Shown: in pieces, positions 44,040-53,271 of the stretch | How positions within the stretch are numbered: the first letter of the stretch is position 1 | How the letters are laid out: each line of letters opens with the position of its first letter | Assembly: GCA_036513315.1 (NCBI GenBank) | Contig: DATBZF010000027.1 | Coordinates: 1 to 64,000 of the forward strand | Direction of reading: 5' to 3' | Length of the DNA: 64,000 nucleotides | Source of the DNA: Roseiarcus sp036513315 | Lineage (GTDB): Bacteria; Pseudomonadota; Alphaproteobacteria; Rhizobiales; Beijerinckiaceae | Program-made: the position numbers and the translations under genes | Notes under the pieces: model-generated | The model's database searches: none | Seen by the model: only the letters and a program-made list of their open reading frames with translations | Told to the model about the DNA's origin: nothing

Positions 44040-46301
44040 TTATGGCGATAGTGGTTCAGCGATCGGATCGGCGGGATCGGCGTGGCTGGCGCTGCTCTTG
44101 CCAGGCCGTTCGATGCGGTCGCTGTGCGCCCGCTTGGGCGCAGGCGACCATGGACGATCCTCGAGCTGGGCGCGGTCGGTCGCCAGCGTGAAGCCGTCGC
44201 CGGTCCAGGTGAGGCCGACAGCGCCGGTCTCGGCGAGGCGCCGCTCGTCGAACACTTCAGCGGCCTTGCATCCAGCCGGCGCGGTCAGCGCGCTGACGAC
44301 GACATCCGCCCGCCCGCAATCCTCCTCGAAGGCCATCCGGTCCTCGACGAAGGCGAGCGTTTCGCCCTCGGGCAGTGCGCCGACGCAGCCATAGCGGTCG
44401 CAGGGCGAGACGTTGTCGCGCGCCTCGGCGGCCTCGCGCCCGTCGCCGTCGGCCGACAGCCATTGTTCGGCGGCGAAAGCGTTGAAGCGTTTGCCGATGA
44501 TGGCAAGCCGCCCGTCGGCGTCGCGCACAGCCGTCTGCTCGCCGCTCGGCGCGATGATGACGTCATAGCGCGGGCCGCTCACCGCGCCGATGAGGCCGAT
44601 CAACGCGAAGGGAATGGCGGTGGCGCGCAGCAGCCAGCTCCGCCAGATGAGCGCCGAGATCACCGCGAGGCTGAGAAAGGGCAGCGCATAGGGCGCGAAG
44701 GCGCGCAAATGCACCGTCGAGCCGGGCGCCTCGGCGATGTGGCGCGCCACCCAGAGAATGAATTTGATGCCGGCGCCGACATAAAGCCAGACCGGCGCGT
44801 CGAGGCCGAGTGGATAGAGCGCCGTCCCGATCAATGCGCCGGGCACCGCGAAGAATTCGATCACGGTCAGAGTCAGCGGATTGCCGATCAGCACATAGGG
44901 GCTGAGATCATGGAAATGATAGGCCATGAAGGAAGCGGTGGCGCTGGTCGCGCAAAGCGTGGCGACGATCAGCCCGATCGGCTTGTCGACGAGATGAAGC
45001 ATCAGCCCGCCGCGCTTGGGCGGGCGCGGCGAGGCCAGGAAAGGATCGCCCGATATTTCCTGCCGCGCCAGACGGGCCTCCAACACCGCCACCAGCGCGC
45101 CGACCGCGGCGAAAGAAAGCTGGAAGCTGACGCCGAGGATCGCCTCCGGCTCCAGCGCGACGATCGCGATGATGGCGAGGCCGAGATTGCGCATCGTCAG
45201 CGCTCGGCGGTCGACGATGACGGCGCCGAGCACGATCAGCGTCATGATCAGCGCCCGCTCGGTGCCCACGCGCGATCCGGTGCAGACATCATAGGCGATC
45301 GCTCCAACGATGGCGATCGCCGCCGCCCATTTCTTGATGGGATAGCGTAGCGCGAGCGTCGGCGACAAAGCGAGCAGGCGGCGCGTCGTCCAGAAAAAAA
45401 TGCCGGCGACCAAAGTCATCTGCACGCCCGAAATGGTGATGATGTGGAAAATGCCGGCTTCGCGAATGAGGTCCTTGGCGTCATTGGAGAGGAAATCGCG
45501 CTTGCCGGTCACCATCGCGGCGGCGATGGCGCCTTCGTCGCCGCCGATGATCTTATCGACCCGCGCGGCGAGCGCGTTGCGGGCGTGATCGATGGCGGCG
45601 CCAAAGCGCAAGGCGAGCGGCGCGTCGCCGGGCGGCGTAGCTGGCGTCACCGCGCCGAGCGTCGAGCCGACGGCCCCGACGCCAGCGAAATAAGCGTCGC
45701 GCGCGAAATCATAGCCGCCCGGCAGCGACGCATGCGAAGGCGGCAGCAGGCGGGCGGTCAAGGCGACATAATCGCCGGCCGCGACGTCAGGCGCCTTACG
45801 GGTGGTGACGCGCACCCGTCGCGGCGCCATGCTCGCGGGCATGTCGCCGGGATCATCCACCCGAAGGAGGAGCCGCGCGCCGACCGTGCGGAAGTCGATT
45901 TCCTCGACGAAACCTTTCAGCTTGACGATGCGGATATGGTCGAGCACGGGCGCGGCGACGAGGGCGGTGCGCAGGCCCATCGCGAGAAAGCCTGAGGAAA
46001 GTGCGCAGGCGCCGACCAGTGCGGCAAAAACCAGACGCCGGCGGCGCGCGGCGAAAGCGAGCGCGCCGGTCAGCAGCGCGATCAGCGCCGGCAGCCACAG
46101 AACCGGCTCGCGATCGGCCGCGATATTGAGGCTGACGCCCGCCATCGCCGCGACCGGAATCCACAGAAAGAATCGGCGCTCGGCGATCTCCCTGGCGATC
46201 GCGGCCGACAGAAGCTTGCGCCAGTCGGGCGCCCAGGCGGCCGCGCGGGCGACGCCCGCCGCCGCGCCCGCCAAAACGCCTGTCTGCCCCGCGATTTTCA
46301 T
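44040..46301 (-). CDS. comEC: ComEC/Rec2-type DNA uptake channel protein
   Basis: A 753-residue inner-membrane protein. The N-terminal DUF4131 part with several helices and an OB-like segment is followed by the Competence domain (IREAGIFHIITISGVQMTL, TGSRVGTERALIM, EAILGVSFQLSFAAVGAL), which forms the single-strand DNA channel. The C-terminal region (about 560-753) corresponds to the metallo-beta-lactamase-like part but lacks a recognisable HxHxDH, as in other alphaproteobacterial proteins. It is divergent from gltX, a neighbour pair common in this order. With dprA it suggests, but does not prove, natural transformation ability. Confidence 0.92.
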   Translation of the reverse strand: MKIAGQTGVLAGAAAGVARAAAWAPDWRKLLSAAIAREIAERRFFLWIPVAAMAGVSLNIAADREPVLWLPALIALLTGALAFAARRRRLVFAALVGACALSSGFLAMGLRTALVAAPVLDHIRIVKLKGFVEEIDFRTVGARLLLRVDDPGDMPASMAPRRVRVTTRKAPDVAAGDYVALTARLLPPSHASLPGGYDFARDAYFAGVGAVGSTLGAVTPATPPGDAPLALRFGAAIDHARNALAARVDKIIGGDEGAIAAAMVTGKRDFLSNDAKDLIREAGIFHIITISGVQMTLVAGIFFWTTRRLLALSPTLALRYPIKKWAAAIAIVGAIAYDVCTGSRVGTERALIMTLIVLGAVIVDRRALTMRNLGLAIIAIVALEPEAILGVSFQLSFAAVGALVAVLEARLARQEISGDPFLASPRPPKRGGLMLHLVDKPIGLIVATLCATSATASFMAYHFHDLSPYVLIGNPLTLTVIEFFAVPGALIGTALYPLGLDAPVWLYVGAGIKFILWVARHIAEAPGSTVHLRAFAPYALPFLSLAVISALIWRSWLLRATAIPFALIGLIGAVSGPRYDVIIAPSGEQTAVRDADGRLAIIGKRFNAFAAEQWLSADGDGREAAEARDNVSPCDRYGCVGALPEGETLAFVEDRMAFEEDCGRADVVVSALTAPAGCKAAEVFDERRLAETGAVGLTWTGDGFTLATDRAQLEDRPWSPAPKRAHSDRIERPGKSSASHADPADPIAEPLSP

Positions 46302-46420
46302 GCGCCCCAGCCCTTTGGCGCCGCGCCCGCCATATGATACAGCGGCGCGCGAAGCTGGCTAGAGGCCAGCCGAAGAACCCACGCGTTCATCCCCTTTCAC
46401 CGAAAGAACCCCAGCAGCTC

Positions 46421-47848
46421 ATGACCTCAGTGGTGACGCGTTTTGCGCCTTCCCCCACCGGCTTCCTCCATATCGGCGGGGCCCGGACGGCTTTGTTCAA
46501 CTGGCTCTACGCGCGCCGTTTCGGCGGCACGTTCCTTTTGCGCATCGAAGACACGGATCGTGAGCGCTCGACCGAACCGGCGGTCGACGCGATCATCGAC
46601 GGCCTCAAATGGCTCGGCCTCACCTGGGATGGCGAGGCGGTCAGCCAGTTCGAGCGCGTGGCGCGCCACCGCGAAGTCGCTGAAAGCCTCATCGCCTCGG
46701 GCGGCGCCTATCGCTGCTATGCCAGCCAGGAAGAGCTGGAGACGATGCGCAACGAGGCGCGCCTCGCCGGCAAGCCGATGCGCTACGACGGGCGCTGGCG
46801 CGACCGCGACCCCAGCGAGGCGCCCCCCGGCGTCAAGCCGGTGATCCGCCTGCGCGCCGCCCAGGACGGCGAGACCATCGTCGAAGATAAAGTGCAGGGC
46901 AAGGTCGTCTTCGCCAACAAGGAGCTCGACGATCTCGTCCTTCTGCGCTCGGACGGCAACCCCACCTACATGCTCGCGGTCGTCGTCGACGATCACGACA
47001 TGGGCGTCACCCATATCATTCGCGGCGACGACCACCTGACCAATGCCGCGCGGCAGATGCAGATCTATCAGGCGCTGCGCTGGGACGTGCCCGTGATGGC
47101 GCATATTCCGCTGATCCACGGGCCGGACGGCGCCAAGCTCTCCAAGCGTCATGGCGCGCTCGGCGTCGACGCCTATCGCGCGCTCGGCTATCTCCCTGCC
47201 GCCCTGCGCAATTATCTGGTGCGCCTCGGCTGGAGCCAGGGCGACCGCGAATTCTTCTCGACCGAAGAGATGATCGCCGCTTTCGACCTGCCCGCCATTG
47301 GCCGTTCGCCCTCGCGCTTCGATTTCGTCAAGCTGGAGAATATCAACGGCCATTTCATGCGCGCGATGCCGGACGGCGAGTTGCTCAAGGCGCTGCTCGA
47401 CAGCCTGCCCTATCTGCCGGGCGGCCCCGAGATCGCTGCGCGGCTGGAGAGCGATCCTGCCTTGTGCGCCCGCCTCGCCGCGGCGATGCCCGGTCTCAAG
47501 GAGCGCGCCAAGACGCTGATCGAACTCCTCGATGGCGCCGGTTTTCTGTTCGCCGCGCGTCCGCTCGGCCTTGACGAGCGCGCCCGCGAAATCATCGCCA
47601 ATGGCGGCCGCGCGCATCTCGCCGCTTTGCTGCCGCGCCTGCGGGCCTTGACCGCTTGGACCTCGGCGACAACTGAGGCGGCGGTGCGCGACTATGCATT
47701 GGAGCATGGCGCCAAGCTCGGCCAGATCGCCCAGCCCCTGCGCGCTGCGACAACGGGCCGCGCGACCTCGCCGGGCATATTCGACGTGCTCGCCGTGCTC
47801 GGGCGCGAGGAGAGCCTCGGCCGGTTGGCCGATCAGGCGGGAGAATAG
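46421..47848 (+). CDS. gltX: Glutamyl-tRNA synthetase
   Basis: A 475-residue class I synthetase charging glutamate to tRNA(Glu) and, with gatCAB present in this window, presumably also to tRNA(Gln). The HIGH motif is FLHIGGARTALFNW, the KMSKS-type motif is AKLSKRHGALGV, and RFAPSPTG and DRERST are conserved. The ATG at 46421 directly precedes the first strand; upstream frame is unsupported. It is followed by a decayed racemase gene on the other strand. Confidence 0.96.
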   Translation: MTSVVTRFAPSPTGFLHIGGARTALFNWLYARRFGGTFLLRIEDTDRERSTEPAVDAIIDGLKWLGLTWDGEAVSQFERVARHREVAESLIASGGAYRCYASQEELETMRNEARLAGKPMRYDGRWRDRDPSEAPPGVKPVIRLRAAQDGETIVEDKVQGKVVFANKELDDLVLLRSDGNPTYMLAVVVDDHDMGVTHIIRGDDHLTNAARQMQIYQALRWDVPVMAHIPLIHGPDGAKLSKRHGALGVDAYRALGYLPAALRNYLVRLGWSQGDREFFSTEEMIAAFDLPAIGRSPSRFDFVKLENINGHFMRAMPDGELLKALLDSLPYLPGGPEIAARLESDPALCARLAAAMPGLKERAKTLIELLDGAGFLFAARPLGLDERAREIIANGGRAHLAALLPRLRALTAWTSATTEAAVRDYALEHGAKLGQIAQPLRAATTGRATSPGIFDVLAVLGREESLGRLADQAGE

Positions 47849-47878
47849 GCCGCGCAAGCTGCGATCGCGCGGCGCGTC

Positions 47879-48276
47879 CTATTCGCGCTCCGTCGCCAGC
47901 GCCCGCTCGACTGCGGCCAGCGCATGCAGCCTTGTCGTGTCGAACAGCGGCACGGCGCTGTCGGCGTCCGACACCAGCAGCATGATTTCCGTGCAGCCGA
48001 GAATGATCGCCTCGGCGCCACGCGCGACGAGGCGGGCGATGATGCCGCGATAGGCGTCGCGCGAGGCCGGCAGGACCTGACCGGCGACCAGTTCGCGATA
48101 GATGATGTCGTGAACGACGCGCCGGTCTTCGGCGCCGGGGATCAGAACTTCGAGCCCGTGCAACTCCAGCCGTCCCCGAGCCGGTCGCGTATTTCTTGAT
48201 TGATGATCCGGTAATATTCGGCTGAGCTTTCCCAACTCATGCCGCCGATGAGCCCTATCGCTGCTTGTCGTGGCAC
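47879..48276 (-). pseudogene. Asp/Glu racemase gene with internal deletion
   Basis: Two pieces of a YgeA-type aspartate/glutamate racemase are joined in different frames. The N-terminal piece (about 48276-48180) encodes IGLIGGMSWESSAEYYRIIN and QEIRDRLG. The C-terminal piece (about 48185-47879) encodes HGLEVLIPGAEDR, VVHDIIYRELVAGQ and AEAIILGCTEIMLLV with the second catalytic Cys. About 115 residues are missing between, including the first catalytic Cys region (normally CTNTMH). The junction also shifts frame, so no full protein can form. Confidence 0.85.
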
Positions 48277-48574
48277 TACGAATTCTCCTGTCAGATCCCT
48301 GTCCATGATGCCGGACGCACAGCCGGTCAGCAGCGTTTCGCCGGCGCCGATCGTCGCGGCGCGCGACGCAAAATCCCTGTCGTCTTATTGTCACAACGCT
48401 CGGCCATTGCTCGCGCGTGGACTATGGCCGCCGCCTCGCCGACGAATCGTTGATTCCTCGCGGAAAATGGTGTTCGCCGCCATTTTTCTGTTGCCTTGCC
48501 TTACGCTTCTGTGGTTCCCCAAAGCTGCCGAAGTCGCCGCCCATCGTCGTCTACGCTCCAGCCGGATCAATCTG
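48277..48574. other. Region between racemase remnant and ABC permease
   Basis: Holds the permease promoter region. On the minus strand a frame continuous with the racemase N-terminus reads GAGETLLTGCASGIMDRDLT, which looks coding but matches no family I know; it may be the tail of another lost gene. Stops lie upstream of it near 48390. Confidence 0.35.
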
Positions 48575-50320
48575 ATGTCCAGAATGACGAACATCGCCTC
48601 GGTGGGACGCCGGGCTTTGCCCAACCATTGGGACGTTCTGGCGTTTTTCGCGATCATATCCGCGCTCGTCGCCGTGGTCCGGGGTTTTCACGGCATGGCC
48701 GTGCCGCTGCCGGCGCCCGATGAACCCGCCATCGACCTCGATTATTGGAACCTACCCTATTATGCGTTGCGCACTTCGCTGCGCATGTTCGCGGCGATGG
48801 TGGCGTCGCTGGTGTTCACCTTCACCTATGCGACGCTGGCCGCCAAAAGCCGGCGCGCCGAAATGGTGTTGATCCCGATCCTCGACATCCTGCAATCGGT
48901 GCCGATCCTCGGCTTCCTTTCTTTCACGGTGACGTTTTTCCTCGGGCTTTTTCCCGGCAGCGTGCTCGGCGCGGAATGCGCGGCGATTTTCGTGATATTC
49001 ACCAGCCAGGCCTGGAACATGGCTTTTTCATTCTACCAGTCGCTGCGCACCGTGCCGCGCGACCTCATCGAAGTGTCGCGCGGCTTTCGCTTCAACGGCT
49101 GGCAGAGATTCTGGCAGCTCGAAGCGCCTTTCGCGATGCCGGGCCTCATCTGGAACATGATGATATCAATGTCCGGCGGCTGGTTCATGATCGTGTTTTC
49201 CGAAGCGATCACCGTCGGCGACACCACTGTCACTTTGCCCGGCGTCGGCTCCTATATCGCCAAGGCCAATGAACAGGGACGATGGGACGCGATTCTCGCC
49301 GCTGTGGTGACGATGGCTTTGGTCATCCTCTGCTACGATCAATTGTTCTTCCGGCCGGTCGTCGCCTGGGCCGGAAAATTCCGCGTCGAACTCTCCGCCG
49401 CGCAGACCGGCGAGCGCTCCTGGGTGCTCGACATCCTGCTGCGCACCCATTGGATTCGTATGGGGTTCCGGCCCGTTTTCAACGCGCTGCGTTCGGCCAG
49501 CCTGTTGCAGATCGCCGTGCCGGCTTCATGGCCCACGCCCTCGTCCTGGGCGCGGGAGGCCTCTTCGGCATCCACCTCGCGGCTGATCGACATCGTCTGG
49601 ATCCTCATCATTGTCGCTGTGGCCGCCTGCGGTCTTTGGTACGTCGTCGCCTATATCGGCACGGAACTGGGCTGGAGCGATGTCGGCAATGTCGTCGTGC
49701 TGACCTCGTTCACGCTCGCCCGCGTGCTCGTGCTGATGGCGCTGGCGACGATCGTCTGGGTGCCGATCAGCGTATGGATCGGCCTGCGCCCGCGCATCGC
49801 CGAGCGCGTCCAACCGCTCGCGCAATTTCTCGCCGCCTTTCCTGTCAATCTGCTGTTCGGCGCGGCCGTCAGCCTCGTTCTCGCATTCAATCTCAATCCG
49901 GATATCTGGCTCAGCGTGCTGATCGTGTTCGGCACCCAATGGTACATCGTCTTCAACGTGATCGCCGGGGCGACCGCATTCCCCAATGATCTGCGCGAGG
50001 CGACGGAGAATTTCCGCATCCATGGCTGGGACTGGTGGCGGCGCGTCATCCTGCCCGGCGTGTTGCCCTATTATTTCACCGGCGCCATCACCGCGTCGGG
50101 CGGCTCGTGGAACGCCTCGATCGTCGCCGAATATGTGAAATGGAAGGACCAGACCGTCTCGGCCCATGGCGTCGGCGCCTATATCGCCGAAGCCACGGAG
50201 AAGGGCGACTTTCCCAAAATCGTCCTCGGCGTCGCCGTCATGTCGATCTTCGTCGCCGTTTTCAACCGGCTGTTCTGGCGCCAGCTCTACGCCTACGCCG
50301 AACGCCGCCTGCGGCTCTAG
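48575..50320 (+). CDS. ABC transporter permease, two fused domains
   Basis: A 581-residue inner-membrane protein made of two successive NitT/TauT-type permease domains. Each half ends with an EAA-type loop: LIEVSRGFRFNGWQRFWQLE in the first and LREATENFRIHGWDWWRRV in the second. More than ten hydrophobic helices are visible. The ATG at 48575 (MSRMTN) is preferred; the frame is open much farther upstream through the intergenic region. The ATPase gene follows at 29 bases. No periplasmic binding protein is nearby, so the substrate is unknown; taurine, nitrate, sulfonate or bicarbonate-type anions are typical of the class. Confidence 0.87.
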   Translation: MSRMTNIASVGRRALPNHWDVLAFFAIISALVAVVRGFHGMAVPLPAPDEPAIDLDYWNLPYYALRTSLRMFAAMVASLVFTFTYATLAAKSRRAEMVLIPILDILQSVPILGFLSFTVTFFLGLFPGSVLGAECAAIFVIFTSQAWNMAFSFYQSLRTVPRDLIEVSRGFRFNGWQRFWQLEAPFAMPGLIWNMMISMSGGWFMIVFSEAITVGDTTVTLPGVGSYIAKANEQGRWDAILAAVVTMALVILCYDQLFFRPVVAWAGKFRVELSAAQTGERSWVLDILLRTHWIRMGFRPVFNALRSASLLQIAVPASWPTPSSWAREASSASTSRLIDIVWILIIVAVAACGLWYVVAYIGTELGWSDVGNVVVLTSFTLARVLVLMALATIVWVPISVWIGLRPRIAERVQPLAQFLAAFPVNLLFGAAVSLVLAFNLNPDIWLSVLIVFGTQWYIVFNVIAGATAFPNDLREATENFRIHGWDWWRRVILPGVLPYYFTGAITASGGSWNASIVAEYVKWKDQTVSAHGVGAYIAEATEKGDFPKIVLGVAVMSIFVAVFNRLFWRQLYAYAERRLRL

Positions 50321-50349
50321 TCCCTGCCCATTGCCAGTTGGAGAGTCCG

Positions 50350-51663
50350 ATGCTCGACGTCGCTTCCTCGGTTCTGCTCGATGTCAGCCATGTCAGCCAG
50401 AGCTTCCTCAAAGGCTCGGGCGAGACCGGGCCGCCGATCCTGCAGGACGTTTCGCTCACCCTGAAAGAGGGCGAGATCGTTGGCCTGCTCGGGCGCTCCG
50501 GCTGCGGCAAATCGACCTTGCTGCGTATCATCTCCGGCCTGTCGCGGCCGACCAGCGGCGAGGTCACTTTTTACGGACAGCCCGTCACCGGTCCCTATGA
50601 CGGCACGGCGATGGTGTTCCAGAGCTTCGCGCTGTTCCCTTGGCTGAACGTGCTCGACAATGTCGAGATCGGCCTGCGCGCCCATGGCGCTTCGCCCGCC
50701 GAAACGCGCAAGCGCGCGATCGCGGCGATCGACGTCATCGGCCTCGACGGTTTCGAATCGGCCTACCCTAAGGAACTGTCCGGCGGCATGCGCCAGCGCG
50801 TCGGCTTTGCGCGCGCAATGGTCGTTCAGCCGAAGATTCTGCTGATGGACGAGCCCTTTTCCGCGCTCGACGTGCTGACCGCCGAAACCCTGCGCACCGA
50901 CCTGCTCGACCTCTGGTCGGAAGGACGGATGCCGACCAAATCGATCCTGATGGTCACCCATAATATCGAGGAAGCGGTGCTGATGTGCGACCGCGTCCTC
51001 GTGCTCGCCTCGAACCCCGGCCGCATCGCGGCGGAAATCCGGGTGCCGCTCATTCATCCGCGCAACCGCCTCGACCCTGAGTTCCGCCAGCTCGTCGACA
51101 AGATCTATGCGCTGATGACCCAGCGCCCCGATCCCAAGCCCGCCGGACGCGAAGGCGGGGTGCCTGGCATGGGCCTTGGCATGGCGCTGCCGCGCGTCTC
51201 CACCAATTCGCTCGCCGGGCTGCTCGAAGAGCTCGCCGCGCCCCCCTATAACGGGCGCGCCGACCTGCCGCATCTGGCCGACTCGCTGCAGCTCGAGATC
51301 GACGACCTCTTTCCTCTCGGCGAAACCTTGCAATTGCTGCGCTTCGCCGAATTCGAAGACGCCGACATCAAGCTCACCGCCGCCGGCAAGCGCTTTGTCG
51401 ATATGGATGTGGACCAGCGCAAGAAATTGTTCGGCGACCATCTGCTTGCCTATGTCCCGCTCGCCGCGCGCATCAAACGCGTCCTCGACGAGCGGCCGAC
51501 CCATCGCGCGCCGGCAACACGATTTCGTGAAGAGATCGAGGATTACATGTCGGAGGATTACGCGGAACGGACACTTCGCGCGATCATCAATCTGGGCCGC
51601 TACGGCGAATTGTTCGCCTATGACGAAAACGCCCAGGCCTTTAGTCTCGAAAATCCGCAATGA
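50350..51663 (+). CDS. ABC transporter ATPase with AAA-associated C-terminal domain
   Basis: A 437-residue ATP-binding subunit. The NitT/TauT-type ATPase (about 1-265) has Walker A GRSGCGKST, the signature LSGGMRQR, Walker B ILLMDEPFSALD and the switch His in VTHNIEEA. The C-terminal domain (about 290-437, NSLAGLLEELAAPPYNGRAD onward) matches the AAA-associated domain found on a subset of these ATPases, presumed to sense a ligand or regulate activity. GGAGAG precedes the ATG. It pairs with the fused permease just upstream. Confidence 0.92.
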   Translation: MLDVASSVLLDVSHVSQSFLKGSGETGPPILQDVSLTLKEGEIVGLLGRSGCGKSTLLRIISGLSRPTSGEVTFYGQPVTGPYDGTAMVFQSFALFPWLNVLDNVEIGLRAHGASPAETRKRAIAAIDVIGLDGFESAYPKELSGGMRQRVGFARAMVVQPKILLMDEPFSALDVLTAETLRTDLLDLWSEGRMPTKSILMVTHNIEEAVLMCDRVLVLASNPGRIAAEIRVPLIHPRNRLDPEFRQLVDKIYALMTQRPDPKPAGREGGVPGMGLGMALPRVSTNSLAGLLEELAAPPYNGRADLPHLADSLQLEIDDLFPLGETLQLLRFAEFEDADIKLTAAGKRFVDMDVDQRKKLFGDHLLAYVPLAARIKRVLDERPTHRAPATRFREEIEDYMSEDYAERTLRAIINLGRYGELFAYDENAQAFSLENPQ

Positions 51664-51812
51664 CCGAAGCGGAAGCGGCGCCTCCCTGCGAATGATTAAT
51701 CGACTTGTCGCCAATGCTGTGATCGGCTAGCCTTTCGCACTGCACAATCGCTTGGGCGCCGCGCCGGTTCGCCGGGATCGTCGCCGCCGGCGCGAATTCC
51801 CGGGGAACCTCG

Positions 51813-53102
51813 ATGACCGCAAATTCCGCGACACTGAAGATTGGCGATAAAAGCGTCGATTTGCCGGTCAAAGCCGGATCGATCGGTCCCTCCGTGATCG
51901 ACATCGCCAAACTCTACGGCCAGACCGGGCTGTTCACCTTCGATCCTGGTTTCACCTCGACGGCGAGCACGGAATCGCAGATCACCTATATCGACGGCGA
52001 CGAGGGCGTGCTGCTTTATCGCGGTTATCCGATCGAGCAACTCGCCGAGCACGGCGACTTCCTCGAGACCTGCTATCTCCTGCTCTACGGGGAATTGCCG
52101 ACCGCCGCGCAAAAGGGCGATTTTGTTTATCGCGTAACCCGCCACACCATGGTGCACGAGCAGATGGCGCGGTTTTTTCAGGGCTTCCGGCGCGACGCCC
52201 ATCCGATGTCGGTGATGGTCGCCTCGGTCGGCGCGCTCGCCGCCTTCTATCACGATTCAACCGACATTTCCGACGAAAACCAGCGCATGATCGCCTCGAT
52301 GCGGATGATTGCAAAAATGCCGACGCTCGCGGCGATGGCGTTCAAATATTCGATCGGCCAGCCCTTCGTATTCCCGAAGAACGATCTCGATTACGCCGCC
52401 AATTTCCTGCATATGTGCTTCGCCGTGCCTTGCGAGGAATATAAGGTCAATCCAGTGCTGGCGCGCGCGCTCGACCGCATTTTCATTCTGCACGCCGATC
52501 ACGAGCAGAACGCCTCGACTTCAACCGTGCGGCTCGCCGGTTCGTCAGGCGCCAATCCTTTCGCCTGTATCGCAGCGGGCATCGCCTGCCTGTGGGGGCC
52601 CGCCCATGGCGGCGCCAATGAGGCGGCGCTCAAAATGCTCGGCGAAATCGGCACGGTCGACAATATTCCAAAATATATCGCCAAGGCTAAAGACAAGAAC
52701 GATCCGTTCCGCCTGATGGGCTTTGGCCATCGCGTCTACAAGAATTACGATCCGCGCGCCAAGATCATGCAGAAGACGACGCATGACGTGCTCAACGAGC
52801 TTGGCGTCAAGGACGATCCTCTGCTCGACGTCGCGCTCGAGCTGGAGCGCATCGCGCTGCACGACGATTATTTCATCGAAAAGAAGCTTTATCCCAATAT
52901 TGATTTCTATTCCGGCATCACCTTGAAGGCGATGGGCTTCCCGACCTCGATGTTCACCGTTCTCTTCGCCGTCGCGCGCACCGTTGGATGGATCGCGCAA
53001 TGGAAGGAGATGATCGAAGACCCGAGCCAGAAAATCGGCCGTCCGCGCCAGCTCTATACGGGCGCTCCCCGCAGGGACTATCTGCCGACGACCAATCGCT
53101 AA
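51813..53102 (+). CDS. gltA: Citrate synthase
   Basis: A 429-residue type II (hexameric, Gram-negative) citrate synthase, condensing oxaloacetate and acetyl-CoA. The catalytic His residues lie in LHADHEQNASTSTVR and GPAHGGANEAALKML, and the Asp in the later NIDFYSGITLKAMG. MGFGHRVYKNYDPRA is the substrate-binding block. GGGGAA precedes the ATG. A hairpin with a T-tract lies about 50 bases after the stop, so it is probably monocistronic. Confidence 0.97.
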   Translation: MTANSATLKIGDKSVDLPVKAGSIGPSVIDIAKLYGQTGLFTFDPGFTSTASTESQITYIDGDEGVLLYRGYPIEQLAEHGDFLETCYLLLYGELPTAAQKGDFVYRVTRHTMVHEQMARFFQGFRRDAHPMSVMVASVGALAAFYHDSTDISDENQRMIASMRMIAKMPTLAAMAFKYSIGQPFVFPKNDLDYAANFLHMCFAVPCEEYKVNPVLARALDRIFILHADHEQNASTSTVRLAGSSGANPFACIAAGIACLWGPAHGGANEAALKMLGEIGTVDNIPKYIAKAKDKNDPFRLMGFGHRVYKNYDPRAKIMQKTTHDVLNELGVKDDPLLDVALELERIALHDDYFIEKKLYPNIDFYSGITLKAMGFPTSMFTVLFAVARTVGWIAQWKEMIEDPSQKIGRPRQLYTGAPRRDYLPTTNR

Positions 53103-53151
53103 GCCGTCGGGCGGGTAGTCGGCGGGCGCTTGAACGATTAGTCGACGCGTC

Positions 53152-53184
53152 AGGCGAACGCCTCTTCCGGCGTCACGCCTTTTT
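53152..53184 (+). terminator. Probable intrinsic terminator of gltA
   Basis: AGGCG and ACGCC (53152-53162) can pair with GGCGT and CGCCT (53169-53180) around a TCTTCC loop with a small internal mismatch, followed by TTTT. It starts 50 bases after the citrate synthase stop. Confidence 0.55.
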
Positions 53185-53271
53185 CCCGCGCCGCTTTGCG
53201 CCGCCAGGGCCGACTTTTCGTCGGCGACACGCCTCACGCGCCGGCGCCACGAACAGAAAATGGAATCACGA

